Source: an uncultured Rhodospirillales bacterium
GTDB lineage: Bacteria > Pseudomonadota > Alphaproteobacteria > Rhodospirillales > UBA2165
Assembly: GCA_913055735.1 (NCBI GenBank)
Contig: CAJXKD010000001.1
Location: 2,328,281-2,392,280, forward strand
Reading direction: 5' to 3'
Length of the DNA: 64,000 nt
Part shown: positions 1 through 7,885 of the stretch, one piece after another
How positions within the stretch are numbered: position 1 is the first letter of the stretch
Layout of the letters: every line of letters begins with the position of its first letter
Translations under genes and position numbers: made by a program
The notes under the pieces: model-generated
Databases searched by the model: none
What the model was told of the DNA's origin: nothing
Seen by the model: the letters and a program-made list of their open reading frames with translations, nothing else

Positions 1-1425
1 GCGGTGGCGGGCATGGCCGGCTTTTTGCGGGGCTTTTGCAAGAAAGGCGACCGGGCCAGTCTGATCATGGCCAACTCCATCGAGATGGCGGTTGCCGAGA
101 TGGGGGCGTTCGCCGCCGGGTTGCAAGGCTCGCCCCTCAATCCCAACCTCACCGATCGCGAGATCATTCCCCTTCTTACCGATGTTGATCCGACGGTGAT
201 CCTGTGTTCGCCGCAGTTTGCCAAGCGCGCCCGGGCGCTCGCCGCCGAGGCCGGCGTGCCCCGCGTCGAGATTGTCGGGACCAATGAAGGCGAGAGCGGT
301 CTCGATATCTGGCAATGGGTGGACGACGATAGCCAAAAATTGCCGGCCGATCTGCCCGCGCCCACGGACCGCGCCGCAATCTTCATCACCGGCGGGACCA
401 CGGGGCAGCCCAAGGGCGCCGAACATATCCACAGTTCCATGATCTGGTTCTGCCGTCAGACCCTGCCGCTATGGAACTTCCGCTTCGGTGCCGAAACTAT
501 CCTCAACGTGGCGCCCATGTTCCATATCTGGGGCCATCATTTCACTTTGGTCATTCCGCTTTATTTGCGCGCGACCCAGGTGATCGTGCCGCAATACAGC
601 CCGGATTTTGTTATCGACCAGCTGGTGCGCCACCGGGTCACCATTTTCGCCGGCGGACCCGCCGCCATCTTCTTGGGGCTTTTGGCATCGGAGAAGATGC
701 CCGACGCCGACCTCTCGGCATTGAAGTATAGCCTCGCCGGCGGCTCGCCCTGTCCGGAAGGGCTGCTGCGCCGCTGGTACGAGCGCACCGGCAACGAGAT
801 CGTCGAGGGTTGGGGCATGTCCGAGGGCGCGCCCATCAACAACAACCCCACGGAGGGGGTGAAGAAGCGCCTCTCCACCGGCGTCACGCCGCCCAACACG
901 GAGATCGATATCGTCGATCTGGAGACGGGTACCAAGGTGCTGCCCCAGGGCGAACGCGGCGAGATACGCGTGCGCGGACCGCAGTTCACCATCGGCTACC
1001 GTAACCGGCCCGAGGAAACGGCGAACGCCATCCGCGACGGCTGGCTCTATACCGGCGACATCGGCTATTTCGACGAGGACGGCTATATGTTCCTGGTCGA
1101 CCGCAAGAAGGAATTGGTGATCGTCGGCGGCTTCAATGTGTTTCCGCGCGAGATCGACGAGGTTTTGGTCAATCATCCCGCCGTCGTCGAGGCCGCCGCC
1201 GTCGGCGTGCCCGACGATTTCTCGGGCGAGGTAATCAAGGCCTATGTCGCGTTGGCGCCGGGTCAAACGGTGTCGGTCGATGAATTGATGGCCTACTGCA
1301 AGGACAATTTGGTCAAATACAAAGTGCCGAAGGAGATCGAGATCCTCGACGAGCTCCCCAAGAAGGGCCCCGGCAAGATCGACAAACTCAAGCTCAAGGC
1401 GATGCACGCCACCGCCGTGGCATAA
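1..1425 (+). CDS. Acyl-CoA synthetase (AMP-forming), 5' end outside window
   Basis: Class I adenylate-forming (ANL) enzyme that would activate a carboxylic acid with ATP and transfer it to CoA in the cytoplasm. The frame is open from the window edge, and the first readable residues align with the region just after the family N-terminus, so roughly 40-60 residues are probably missing. Seen: the P-loop ITGGTTGQPKG about 128 residues into the visible part, GWGMSEG, the hinge segment YTGDIGYFDEDGY followed by DRKKELVIVGGFNV, and the C-terminal PKKGPGKID with the probable catalytic lysine. It lies 55 bp upstream of a second ligase on the same strand, so the two may be co-transcribed. Substrate is not readable; fatty or aromatic acids are both possible. 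The family call is secure. Confidence 0.9.
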   Translation, partial: AVAGMAGFLRGFCKKGDRASLIMANSIEMAVAEMGAFAAGLQGSPLNPNLTDREIIPLLTDVDPTVILCSPQFAKRARALAAEAGVPRVEIVGTNEGESGLDIWQWVDDDSQKLPADLPAPTDRAAIFITGGTTGQPKGAEHIHSSMIWFCRQTLPLWNFRFGAETILNVAPMFHIWGHHFTLVIPLYLRATQVIVPQYSPDFVIDQLVRHRVTIFAGGPAAIFLGLLASEKMPDADLSALKYSLAGGSPCPEGLLRRWYERTGNEIVEGWGMSEGAPINNNPTEGVKKRLSTGVTPPNTEIDIVDLETGTKVLPQGERGEIRVRGPQFTIGYRNRPEETANAIRDGWLYTGDIGYFDEDGYMFLVDRKKELVIVGGFNVFPREIDEVLVNHPAVVEAAAVGVPDDFSGEVIKAYVALAPGQTVSVDELMAYCKDNLVKYKVPKEIEILDELPKKGPGKIDKLKLKAMHATAVA

Positions 1426-1480
1426 CGAGAACAAGATTCACGGCGAATAGGGAACGGCCACCTAGGGGAAGGGACGAACG

Positions 1481-3394
1481 GTGGATGGCCAAAAGCCGGA
1501 TGTGACGGACATCAGGGACATTCCCTACCGTGACACCCACTTCGCGGAACGCGCGCTGGAAATCGAGCGCCGCCGCGACGGCACCCTGATTCTGCGCTCG
1601 GGCTACGAACTCGATTCCTATCCTACCCAATTGTCGGAGTGGCTGCGCCATTGGGCGGCGACCGCGCCCGACCGATTGTTCCTCGCCGAGCGCGATCCGC
1701 AAGGAGAGTGGCCCGGAGACTGGCGTGGTCTCACCTATGCCGACATGCGCGCGGCCGTGGACCGCGTGTCGCAAGCGCTGCTCGATCTGGGTCTCAATGC
1801 AAACCGCCCTGTCATGACCTTGGGGGAAAACAGCCTCGACATGGCGGTGCTCATGCTTGCCGCCATGCAGGTGGGCATTCCCTTCGCACCGGTCTCGCCC
1901 AGCTATTCCCTCCTGTCGGACGATTTCGGCAAGCTCAAATACGTGTTCGATATGGTCAAGCCGGGGCTGATCTATACGCCGTCCGCGGGCCGCTACGCCA
2001 AGGCGCTGGAGGCGCTTGCCACCAAACTCGTCGCTGAAAATGTGATCCGCGTGTCCAGCGACCCGGGCCAGGGCGACATGCCGTTCGAGGACCTGAAAGC
2101 GGCTGAACCGGATGAGCGTTTGGCCGCCGCCTATGACGCCGTCACCGGCGATACGGTGGTGAAGCTGCTGTTCACCTCGGGCTCTACCGGCATGCCCAAG
2201 GCGGTGATGACCACCCAGCGCATGATGTGCGCCAACGTTACCGCCGTCGCCCAGGTTCTGCCGGTGCTCGACGATCATCCGCCGGTCATCGTCGATTGGC
2301 TGCCCTGGAACCACGTCGCCGGCGGCAACAAGAACGTTAACCTGATCCTGCGTTGCGGTGGCACCTTGTATATCGACGGCGGCAGCCCCCGCCCGGGACA
2401 GTTCGAGACGACGCTTCGGAACCTCCGCGACGTGCAGCCGACCTTCATGCACAACGTGCCGTTGGTTTATGAGACCTTGTGCCCGTACCTGGAGGACGAT
2501 CCCGAATTCGCCCGTCATTTGTTCGAGAAGATCGACTTCATCTTCTATGCGGCGGCCCCCATGCCGGCGCCTTTGCAGGCGCGATTGGATGCCGTCTCGG
2601 CCGCCGCCGTCGGCGCGCGGCTGCCTTTCCTGTCGTCCCTCGGCAGCACCGAAACCACCCCGTCCTCGATCCTCTGCCATTGGCCATCGGAGGTGCCGGG
2701 CAACCTCGGCCTGCCCCTGCCGGGGGTGGAGATCAAGCTCGCCCCCACCGCCGAAAAGCTCGAAATGCGGGTGAAGGGGCCCAACGTCACCCCGGGCTAT
2801 CTCGGCGATGACGAAACCACGGCCCAGGCCAATGCTAAGGCCTTCGATGACGAGGGGTTCTACCGTATGGGCGATGCCGTCCGTTTCGCCGATCCCCTCC
2901 GGCCAGAGGAGGGCCTGGTTTTCGATGGCCGGATCACCGAAAACTTCAAGCTCAACACCGGCACCTGGGTCCAGACCGGCACCGTCCGGATCGAGGCCGT
3001 GGCCGCCCTGGCGCCCTATGCCCGGGACGCCGCCGTCACCGGCGAGGGCCGCGCCGAGCTTGGACTTCTGCTGTTTTTGAACGAGGCCGCCTGTGCCAAG
3101 GCTCTCGGCATTGCGGAATCGACGCCGTTAACCAAATTTTTACACAACCCAGCATTGAAGCCTCTCCTTGCTAACCAAATATCAACATATAACCAAGGGG
3201 CAAGGGGAAGCAGCCGTCAAATACGGCGCTTGATGATCATGACCGAAGCACCGTCTGTGAGTGGCCATGAGATCACCGATAAGGGTTACCTGAACCAGCG
3301 TGCCGTCTTGGCGCGGCGTGCCTCCTTGGTGGAGCGGCTTTACGCAGCCGGTCCGGAGACTCGGGCGAATGATGTGATTTTGATCACAGATTAA
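1481..3394 (+). CDS. fcs: Feruloyl-CoA synthase-like AMP-dependent ligase
   Basis: 637-residue ANL ligase whose layout resembles feruloyl-CoA synthases, which convert ferulate, caffeate or coumarate to CoA thioesters. Seen: P-loop FTSGSTGMPKAV near residues 231-242, the segment DWLPWNHVAGGN typical of this subfamily, the acceptor-site stretch FYAAAPMPAPLQ, and a C-terminal GHEITDKGYLNQRAVL that places the catalytic lysine in the subfamily's usual DKG context. The GTG start follows a purine-rich AGGGGAAGGG. A hydratase/lyase of the ferulate pathway lies about 2 kb downstream, which supports the substrate class. Exact substrate preference is inferred. Another aryl- or acyl-CoA ligase remains possible. 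Confidence 0.82.
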   Translation: MDGQKPDVTDIRDIPYRDTHFAERALEIERRRDGTLILRSGYELDSYPTQLSEWLRHWAATAPDRLFLAERDPQGEWPGDWRGLTYADMRAAVDRVSQALLDLGLNANRPVMTLGENSLDMAVLMLAAMQVGIPFAPVSPSYSLLSDDFGKLKYVFDMVKPGLIYTPSAGRYAKALEALATKLVAENVIRVSSDPGQGDMPFEDLKAAEPDERLAAAYDAVTGDTVVKLLFTSGSTGMPKAVMTTQRMMCANVTAVAQVLPVLDDHPPVIVDWLPWNHVAGGNKNVNLILRCGGTLYIDGGSPRPGQFETTLRNLRDVQPTFMHNVPLVYETLCPYLEDDPEFARHLFEKIDFIFYAAAPMPAPLQARLDAVSAAAVGARLPFLSSLGSTETTPSSILCHWPSEVPGNLGLPLPGVEIKLAPTAEKLEMRVKGPNVTPGYLGDDETTAQANAKAFDDEGFYRMGDAVRFADPLRPEEGLVFDGRITENFKLNTGTWVQTGTVRIEAVAALAPYARDAAVTGEGRAELGLLLFLNEAACAKALGIAESTPLTKFLHNPALKPLLANQISTYNQGARGSSRQIRRLMIMTEAPSVSGHEITDKGYLNQRAVLARRASLVERLYAAGPETRANDVILITD

Positions 3395-3562
3395 CGCTCC
3401 CTTAAAGGCCCAGAATAGGGCCTGAAAATGGCAAATAGCCATTGGGGGGCGTGCCGGCCGGGACCGGATCTGGCAAGCCGCAAGAGCTGGGCCGATAGAA
3501 GTGCGGGTCTTAGAAAAAGACCCCGAAATCGGCTTTAACGCTGGACCAAGGAGGCCGAAGAC

Positions 3563-4663
3563 GTGAGAAGAAGATCTCATCGATACAGCTATTTGGACGG
3601 GGATACCTCATTTTTCGGAAGGATCTTCCCGAGCCTGGCGGCGCTGTTGGTGCTTACCACCTCCATCTTCATGGCGCTGTTCCTGTTTATCTCCAATCCT
3701 GCGCGCGCCCAGGAGTATTCGGGGGGTGCCGCCGTCCTCAAGCTCGCCTATTTCGGCTCGCAGCAGGACGCCGTTTTTACCGAGGTGATCCGCCCCTGGG
3801 CCGAGGCCATCAACACCGACGGCGCCGGGCTGATCCGCATCGATACCCATCCCGGCGGCGATCTCGGGCGCAATCCCCGGCTGCAACTGAAGCTGGTGGA
3901 GACGGGCAAGGCGCACATCGTCTGGCATCAGCCGGAATACACCCCCGGCCGGTTCCCCGACAACGAAGTGATCGAGCTGCCCGCCACCACCAACAATGCC
4001 CAGGAGGCGTCGGTGGTGTTCCGCCGTTTGTATGAGCGGGACTTGCTGCGCGGTTATGAGGATTTCTACGTGCCGCTGCTGGCGGCGACGCAGCCTTACA
4101 CCATTCACACCACCAAGCGGGTCGCCGCCATTGCCGACTTCAAGGGGATGAAGCTGCGCGCCGATGGTGCCATTGCCGGCGCCGCCATGCGCGCGCTCGG
4201 CGCCGTGCCCGTTGGCATGCCGGTCGCGGCGGTGGCCGAGAACCTCAACGGCGGCGTGCTTGCCGGCGCCACGGGCGAATGGTGCATGCTGTTCGAACAC
4301 CGCATCGTCGAGGCCGCCACGCATCATTACATGGCACCCCTCGGGGCCGCGCCGGTGATGATGGTGATGGACAAGAAGACCTTCGGCGCGTTGCCCAAGC
4401 GGGCCCAGGACATCATTCGCAAGCACTCGGGCGAAAACCTGACCAAGCGCTTCGCCCAGGTTCATCTCGCGCGGCAGCGTGTGCGCCTCAGCCAGGCGCA
4501 GAAGATGGACGGCCACGACTTCTTCTTCCCCGACGGCGCGGCCCAATCCGCCTGGGACCGGGCGATGAAGCCGGTGATCGAGGATTGGGTGAAGAAGCAC
4601 CCCAAGGGCGAGGAGCTTTACGCCGCCCTCACCCAGGAACTGGACCGCTACCGCGGCTACTAA
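3563..4663 (+). CDS. TRAP transporter substrate-binding protein, DctP family
   Basis: 366-residue periplasmic solute receptor of the TRAP (DctP) family, which captures carboxylic acids for a DctQ/DctM membrane pair. A hydrophobic segment at about residues 22-45, ending NPARAQEY, is a probable signal peptide with an unusually long, charged leading region (RRRSHRYSYLDGD). Motifs typical of the fold include the HPGGDLGRNPRLQ-like region, the strand DFKGMKLRA near 195 and the ligand-loop region around 235-245. GTG start behind AAGGAGG. No DctQ or DctM gene is in the window, so the partners must be elsewhere or lost. A ligand in the aromatic-acid pathway of the neighbouring ligase is a guess from context. 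A strong intrinsic terminator follows. Confidence 0.85.
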   Translation: MRRRSHRYSYLDGDTSFFGRIFPSLAALLVLTTSIFMALFLFISNPARAQEYSGGAAVLKLAYFGSQQDAVFTEVIRPWAEAINTDGAGLIRIDTHPGGDLGRNPRLQLKLVETGKAHIVWHQPEYTPGRFPDNEVIELPATTNNAQEASVVFRRLYERDLLRGYEDFYVPLLAATQPYTIHTTKRVAAIADFKGMKLRADGAIAGAAMRALGAVPVGMPVAAVAENLNGGVLAGATGEWCMLFEHRIVEAATHHYMAPLGAAPVMMVMDKKTFGALPKRAQDIIRKHSGENLTKRFAQVHLARQRVRLSQAQKMDGHDFFFPDGAAQSAWDRAMKPVIEDWVKKHPKGEELYAALTQELDRYRGY

Positions 4664-4692
4664 TCGAAAATCAAATCACCCAGATGTTTATG

Positions 4693-4721
4693 ACCCTCTT
4701 CCGTTCGGAAGAGGGTTTTTT
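4693..4721 (+). terminator. Rho-independent terminator after the TRAP receptor gene
   Basis: A perfect 10-bp stem (ACCCTCTTCC / GGAAGAGGGT) closed by a GTTC tetraloop and followed directly by a run of six T on the plus strand. It sits 30 bp after the stop codon of the TRAP receptor gene and has the full intrinsic-terminator layout. Confidence 0.9.
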
Positions 4722-4744
4722 GGTGCGGACGTCACGACGATGTC

Positions 4745-4768
4745 CCCTCTCCCCTTAAGGGGAGAGGG
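4745..4768. repeat. REP-like 24-bp perfect palindrome, copy 1
   Basis: Arms CCCTCTCCCC and GGGGAGAGGG around a central TTAA, followed on the right by TGAGGGG. It begins 16 bp beyond the stop codon of the leftward DUF559 gene. An identical 24-bp palindrome occurs at 5236-5259 with a similar right-hand tail, so the pair brackets the DUF559 gene. The high-GC arms and lack of an adjacent T-run argue for a dispersed REP-type element rather than a simple terminator. Confidence 0.8.
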
Positions 4769-4783
4769 TGAGGGGTGGAAAAA

Positions 4784-5131
4784 CTATCTTTCCCCCAGGT
4801 TCTCCCGGATCACCGCCAAAACACCTTCTAGGTTCCCCATTACTTCGTTGTTCCAGAACCGGATGACCCGGCATCCCCGGTTTTCGAACCACGCCGTACG
4901 GGCCGCGTCCGCGCGGACTTGAACCGCATGCTGCCCACCGTCGACTTCGACGATCAGCTTGGCACGCGGACAATAGAAATCGGCGGTAAAGGGACCGGAT
5001 GGATGCTGTCGGCGGAACTTGAATCCGTTCACCTGGAAACCACGCAGCTCGCGCCACAGGCGTTTCTCGGCGTCCGTTGCATCGCGCCGCAATCTGCGTG
5101 CCCTGATGATGTCTTTGTTTGCTCGGGACAT
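4784..5131 (-). CDS. DUF559 endonuclease-like protein
   Basis: About 115 residues (127 if the upstream in-frame ATG at 5167 is used) of the DUF559 family, related in fold to very-short-patch-repair (Vsr) and restriction-like nucleases. Seen in order: an Arg-rich N-terminus ARRLRRDATDAEKRLW, RGFQVNGFKFRRQHPSGPF, the predicted catalytic core ADFYCPRAKLIVEVDGGQH with D and E-x-D carboxylates, then RAAWF-like and GCRVIRFWNNEV. The ATG at 5131 is preferred because the family normally starts close to the Arg-rich helix. It is leftward, alone between two rightward genes and flanked by identical palindromes, which suggests a mobile cassette. Biochemical role unknown. Confidence 0.85.
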   Translation of the reverse strand: MSRANKDIIRARRLRRDATDAEKRLWRELRGFQVNGFKFRRQHPSGPFTADFYCPRAKLIVEVDGGQHAVQVRADAARTAWFENRGCRVIRFWNNEVMGNLEGVLAVIRENLGER

Positions 5132-5180
5132 GGAGGGAGCATATCGCATCTGATCTGCTCGAATCACCCTACATCGCTTT

Positions 5181-5273
5181 CCCCCTCACCCAGCTTTGGC
5201 TAACGCTCGGCGTCCGCCTCGCAAAGCCTACGCAACCCTCTCCCCTTAAGGGGAGAGGGACAGGGTGAGGGGG
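5181..5273. repeat. REP-like composite inverted repeat, copy 2
   Basis: A nested structure. The 24-bp palindrome at 5236-5259 is identical to copy 1 at 4745-4768. Outside it CCCCCTCACCC (5181-5191) pairs with GGGTGAGGGGG (5263-5273). Between the outer left arm and the palindrome a second hairpin is formed by GCTTTG (5193-5198) and CAAAGC (5222-5227). Paired hairpins inside an outer inverted repeat resemble BIME or REP-doublet organisation. It lies about 50 bp upstream of the DUF559 start. Confidence 0.8.
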
Positions 5274-5377
5274 CTGGAACAAACTGACGGACAACTTGCC
5301 CTCGGTCATTTCCGGCACCCCATCGTGCCGCTACAATTCTCCCAACGCATCAACATTTGACCAGAGGGACCCAATTC

Positions 5378-6337
5378 ATGCCAAAGAAACCAAGTGCGAA
5401 GAAGAAAGCCACCGCAAAAAGAACGACAAAGAAAACCGCCACCCGCAAACCCGCCGCGAAAAAAGCCGCGCCGAGGAAGGTTGCCGTGAAACGCGCACCC
5501 GCCAAGCGCGCTAACGAGCCTTGGGGCACCAACGTTCTGGTCGAGTTCGAGAACGGCATCGCCTGGGTCACCCTCAACCGCCCGGACAAGCGCAACGCCA
5601 TGAGCCCCGGCCTCAACCGCGAAATGGTCGCCGTGGTCGATGCGCTGGAGATCGATCCGCGCTGCCAGGTGTTGGTGCTGACCGGCGCGGGCACCGCCTT
5701 TTCCGCCGGCATGGACCTGCGTGAATATTTCCGCGAAATGGATGCCGCCGATCACATCGCCGTCGGCCGCGCGCAGCGCGAGGCCGAGGAATGGCAATGG
5801 CGCCGCATGTCCGTGTTTCCCAAGCCGACCATCGCCATGGTCAACGGCTGGTGCTTCGGCGGCGCCTTCGCGCCGCTGGTCGGCTGCGATTTGGCGATCG
5901 CGGCGGACGACGCCGTCTTCGGCCTCTCCGAAATTAATTGGGGCATCATCCCGGCAGGCAACGTCACCAAGGCGGTCGCCGACACCATGAACATGCGCGA
6001 CGCCATGTACTACGTCATGACCGGCGAGACGTTTAATGGCAAGGAGGCGGCGCGCCTCGGCCTCGTCAACAGTTCCGTGCCCAAACGCTCATTGAAAAAG
6101 GCGACCCGCGATCTCGCCAAGCTGCTGATGCAGAAGAACCCGGTAACCATGATGCAGGCCAAGCTCGCCTTCCGCCGCTGCCGCTCCATGGATTGGGAAA
6201 CCTCGGCCGACTACCTGCACGCCAAGGGCGATCAGCTCAAGGTGCTCGACGATACCGACGGCCGCGCCCAGGGCCTCACCCAGTTCCTCGACAAGAAAAC
6301 CTTCCGCCCCGGCCTCGGCCATTATCAGAAGGCGTAA
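5378..6337 (+). CDS. p-Hydroxycinnamoyl-CoA hydratase/lyase with Lys/Ala-rich N-terminal tail
   Basis: 319-residue crotonase-fold enzyme. The family hydrates feruloyl- or coumaroyl-CoA and cleaves it to vanillin or 4-hydroxybenzaldehyde plus acetyl-CoA. Core features: VTLNRPDKRNAM, oxyanion-hole segments SAGMDL and GWCFGGAF, then LSEINWGIIPAG, where Glu185 matches the catalytic Glu143 of the Pseudomonas enzyme, and YYVMTGETFNGKEAARLGLV. The unusual part is residues 1-45: 14 Lys and 5 Arg among Ala, Thr, Pro and Val, like a histone H1 or Hc1 tail. The ATG at 5378 is chosen because AGAGGGA lies 8 bp upstream; a TTG at 5357 is less likely. Works logically with the feruloyl-CoA synthase-like gene upstream. 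Confidence 0.88.
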   Translation: MPKKPSAKKKATAKRTTKKTATRKPAAKKAAPRKVAVKRAPAKRANEPWGTNVLVEFENGIAWVTLNRPDKRNAMSPGLNREMVAVVDALEIDPRCQVLVLTGAGTAFSAGMDLREYFREMDAADHIAVGRAQREAEEWQWRRMSVFPKPTIAMVNGWCFGGAFAPLVGCDLAIAADDAVFGLSEINWGIIPAGNVTKAVADTMNMRDAMYYVMTGETFNGKEAARLGLVNSSVPKRSLKKATRDLAKLLMQKNPVTMMQAKLAFRRCRSMDWETSADYLHAKGDQLKVLDDTDGRAQGLTQFLDKKTFRPGLGHYQKA

Positions 6338-6537
6338 AGAGGCTAAAACGCGGCGACGCGTGAAACACGTTTTGCTTCCGGAGTAGTGTGACTTAAACTC
6401 GCAAAAAGAGAAGAGCACAAAATCGGGAAGGACCCATGCAGCTTGTGTTGAGGCTGGCCATCGCGTTTTCAATTCCGTCGTTGGTCAGCAGGGTTCGTCT
6501 GACAAAAAAAGTCAATTAGCTAGGCGGGGATTGTCTT

Positions 6538-6846
6538 ATGCGCACCACGGTTATCATTGCACTGGCGGTAGTCATCTTATGCGGATGTTCTTCGTTCAGT
6601 GACACCATCAATGTCTATGTTGGCGACAACAATAGTCTTTTCAGTCTTTCCGGGGTCCGTAGCGGCGCTGGCCCAATTCCTGAGAGCGTACCCGCTGCCG
6701 CAGAAGAAAAGCTGTCATTGGAGGGGAAAAGAAGAGGCTTTCGCTGCGAATTCGAAACCCGCGGCGAGAAACCATCCATCTTCAGTACCAAGACGGTCAT
6801 GAGTGGCCATTTCGAATGCGTCCGCACCGATGGTGCGGTTCAATAA
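6538..6846 (+). CDS. Small putative lipoprotein, unknown function
   Basis: 102 residues. The N-terminus MRTTVIIALAVVILCGCSS has a short basic start, a hydrophobic stretch and a lipobox-like LCGC, so Cys17 is the likely lipidated residue and the protein would sit in the envelope. The mature part is small and polar, with no family I recognise. It ends in a segment carrying one Cys (FRCEFETRG) and another near the C-terminus (FECVRTDG), a possible disulfide pair. It stands alone, with about 200 bp before it and 124 bp after it. Whether it is expressed cannot be told from sequence. Confidence 0.6.
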   Translation: MRTTVIIALAVVILCGCSSFSDTINVYVGDNNSLFSLSGVRSGAGPIPESVPAAAEEKLSLEGKRRGFRCEFETRGEKPSIFSTKTVMSGHFECVRTDGAVQ

Positions 6847-6970
6847 TCCTCGGCTCGCCGTTCTTGGGCGGGCACCCCCAAACCCCCGCGTTGACTTGGG
6901 GGCGGGCGCTCTTTAACACCTGAGGGAACAATCGAGGTTGCCCCCGGGCAAGGAATATCAGGAGGATAAG

Positions 6971-7885
6971 ATGAGTGCCGGTCTCGAACGCCTGAAAGGG
7001 TCCATCCCGCCGCTGATCACGCCGTTCAAGAACGGCGAGGTCGACTATGAGACGTACGCCCGCCTGGTGGAATTCCAGATCGAGAACGGCTCCCACGGGG
7101 TGCTGGTCAACGGTACCACCTCCGAGCCTTCGACCCTCACCGTCGAGGAGCGCAACCGCACCGTCGATGTCGCCATGGAGGTGGCCAAAGGAAAGGTGCC
7201 CATCGTCGCCGCCACCGGCTCCCAATCCCTGGCCGAGACCAAGGCCCTCACCGATCACGCAGTGAAGGCGGGCGCCGACGCGCTGCTGATCGTCACGCCC
7301 TATTACATCCGCCCGCCGCAGCGCGGCCTGGTGCAGTATTACCTCGAATGCGCCAAAAGCCATGACGTGCCGTGGATGATCTATCATATCCCCGGCCGCG
7401 CCGCGATCAGCGTCACCATCGATACCCTGTCGGAACTGAAGGAGAAGAGCCCCAATTTCGTCGGCATGAAGCACGCCGTCGACGATCTCGGCTTCGTCTC
7501 GCAGTGCTTCGCGGCGCTCGGCGAGGACTTCAAGGTGTTCGTCGGCCTGGAGGATTTGAGCTTCCCCATGATGGCGGTCGGCGCCTGCGGCCTGATGAAC
7601 GCCGTCGGCAATCTGCGCCCCGACGTGTTGGCCGAAATGTGCGAACTGGTGTGGAAGGGCGATTTGTTGAAGGGCCGCGAGATCCATCACCGTCTGTTCG
7701 AGATCAACCAGTCGGTGTTCTTCGACACCAACCCCATCCCCATGAAATACATGATGAAGAAGCTCGGCATCATGCCGACCAACGAGCACCGTCTGCCGAT
7801 GATGCCGGCGACCCCGGAGTTGGAGAAGCGCCTCGACGGCGTGCTGGCCCGTGCCGGCCTCCTGGAAGCGGCGGCCGCCGAATGA
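6971..7885 (+). CDS. DapA-family (dihydrodipicolinate synthase/N-acetylneuraminate lyase) aldolase
   Basis: 304-residue class I aldolase of the DapA/NanA TIM-barrel family, which forms or cleaves C-C bonds with pyruvate through a lysine Schiff base. Seen: GTTSE at 48-52, catalytic Tyr138 in IYHIPGR, Arg143 after it, and Schiff-base Lys167 in GMKHA. The ATG at 6971 follows AGGAGGATAAG closely. It overlaps the next gene by ATGA, so translation is coupled with an FAH-family enzyme. That pairing points to catabolism of a keto acid or sugar acid rather than lysine synthesis, although conservation of the Arg keeps true DapA possible. Substrate unresolved. Confidence 0.88.
   Translation: MSAGLERLKGSIPPLITPFKNGEVDYETYARLVEFQIENGSHGVLVNGTTSEPSTLTVEERNRTVDVAMEVAKGKVPIVAATGSQSLAETKALTDHAVKAGADALLIVTPYYIRPPQRGLVQYYLECAKSHDVPWMIYHIPGRAAISVTIDTLSELKEKSPNFVGMKHAVDDLGFVSQCFAALGEDFKVFVGLEDLSFPMMAVGACGLMNAVGNLRPDVLAEMCELVWKGDLLKGREIHHRLFEINQSVFFDTNPIPMKYMMKKLGIMPTNEHRLPMMPATPELEKRLDGVLARAGLLEAAAAE

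Noticed and set aside
1394..2680. 428-codon minus-strand frame opposite the feruloyl-CoA synthase-like gene
   Set aside because: Plus-strand ligase motifs are decisive; the antisense product has no family resemblance.
3406..3423. Hairpin AGGCCC/GGGCCT after the feruloyl-CoA synthase-like gene
   Set aside because: Short stem with no T-run; not enough for a terminator. A second stem GGGTCTT/AAGACCC at 3505-3523 is likewise unassigned.
4745..4768. Palindrome read as a terminator for the DUF559 gene
   Set aside because: No T-run on either side, and an identical copy exists upstream of the gene, so a dispersed repeat fits better.
6436..6519. 27-codon frame (ATG 6436, after GGAAGGACCC) before the small lipoprotein gene
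   Set aside because: Has a fair ribosome site but is too short and unlike any known leader peptide; kept only as a note.
6875..6902. CCCCCAA/TTGGGGG inverted repeat after the small lipoprotein gene
   Set aside because: 14-base loop and only a weak T content after it; not called as a terminator.
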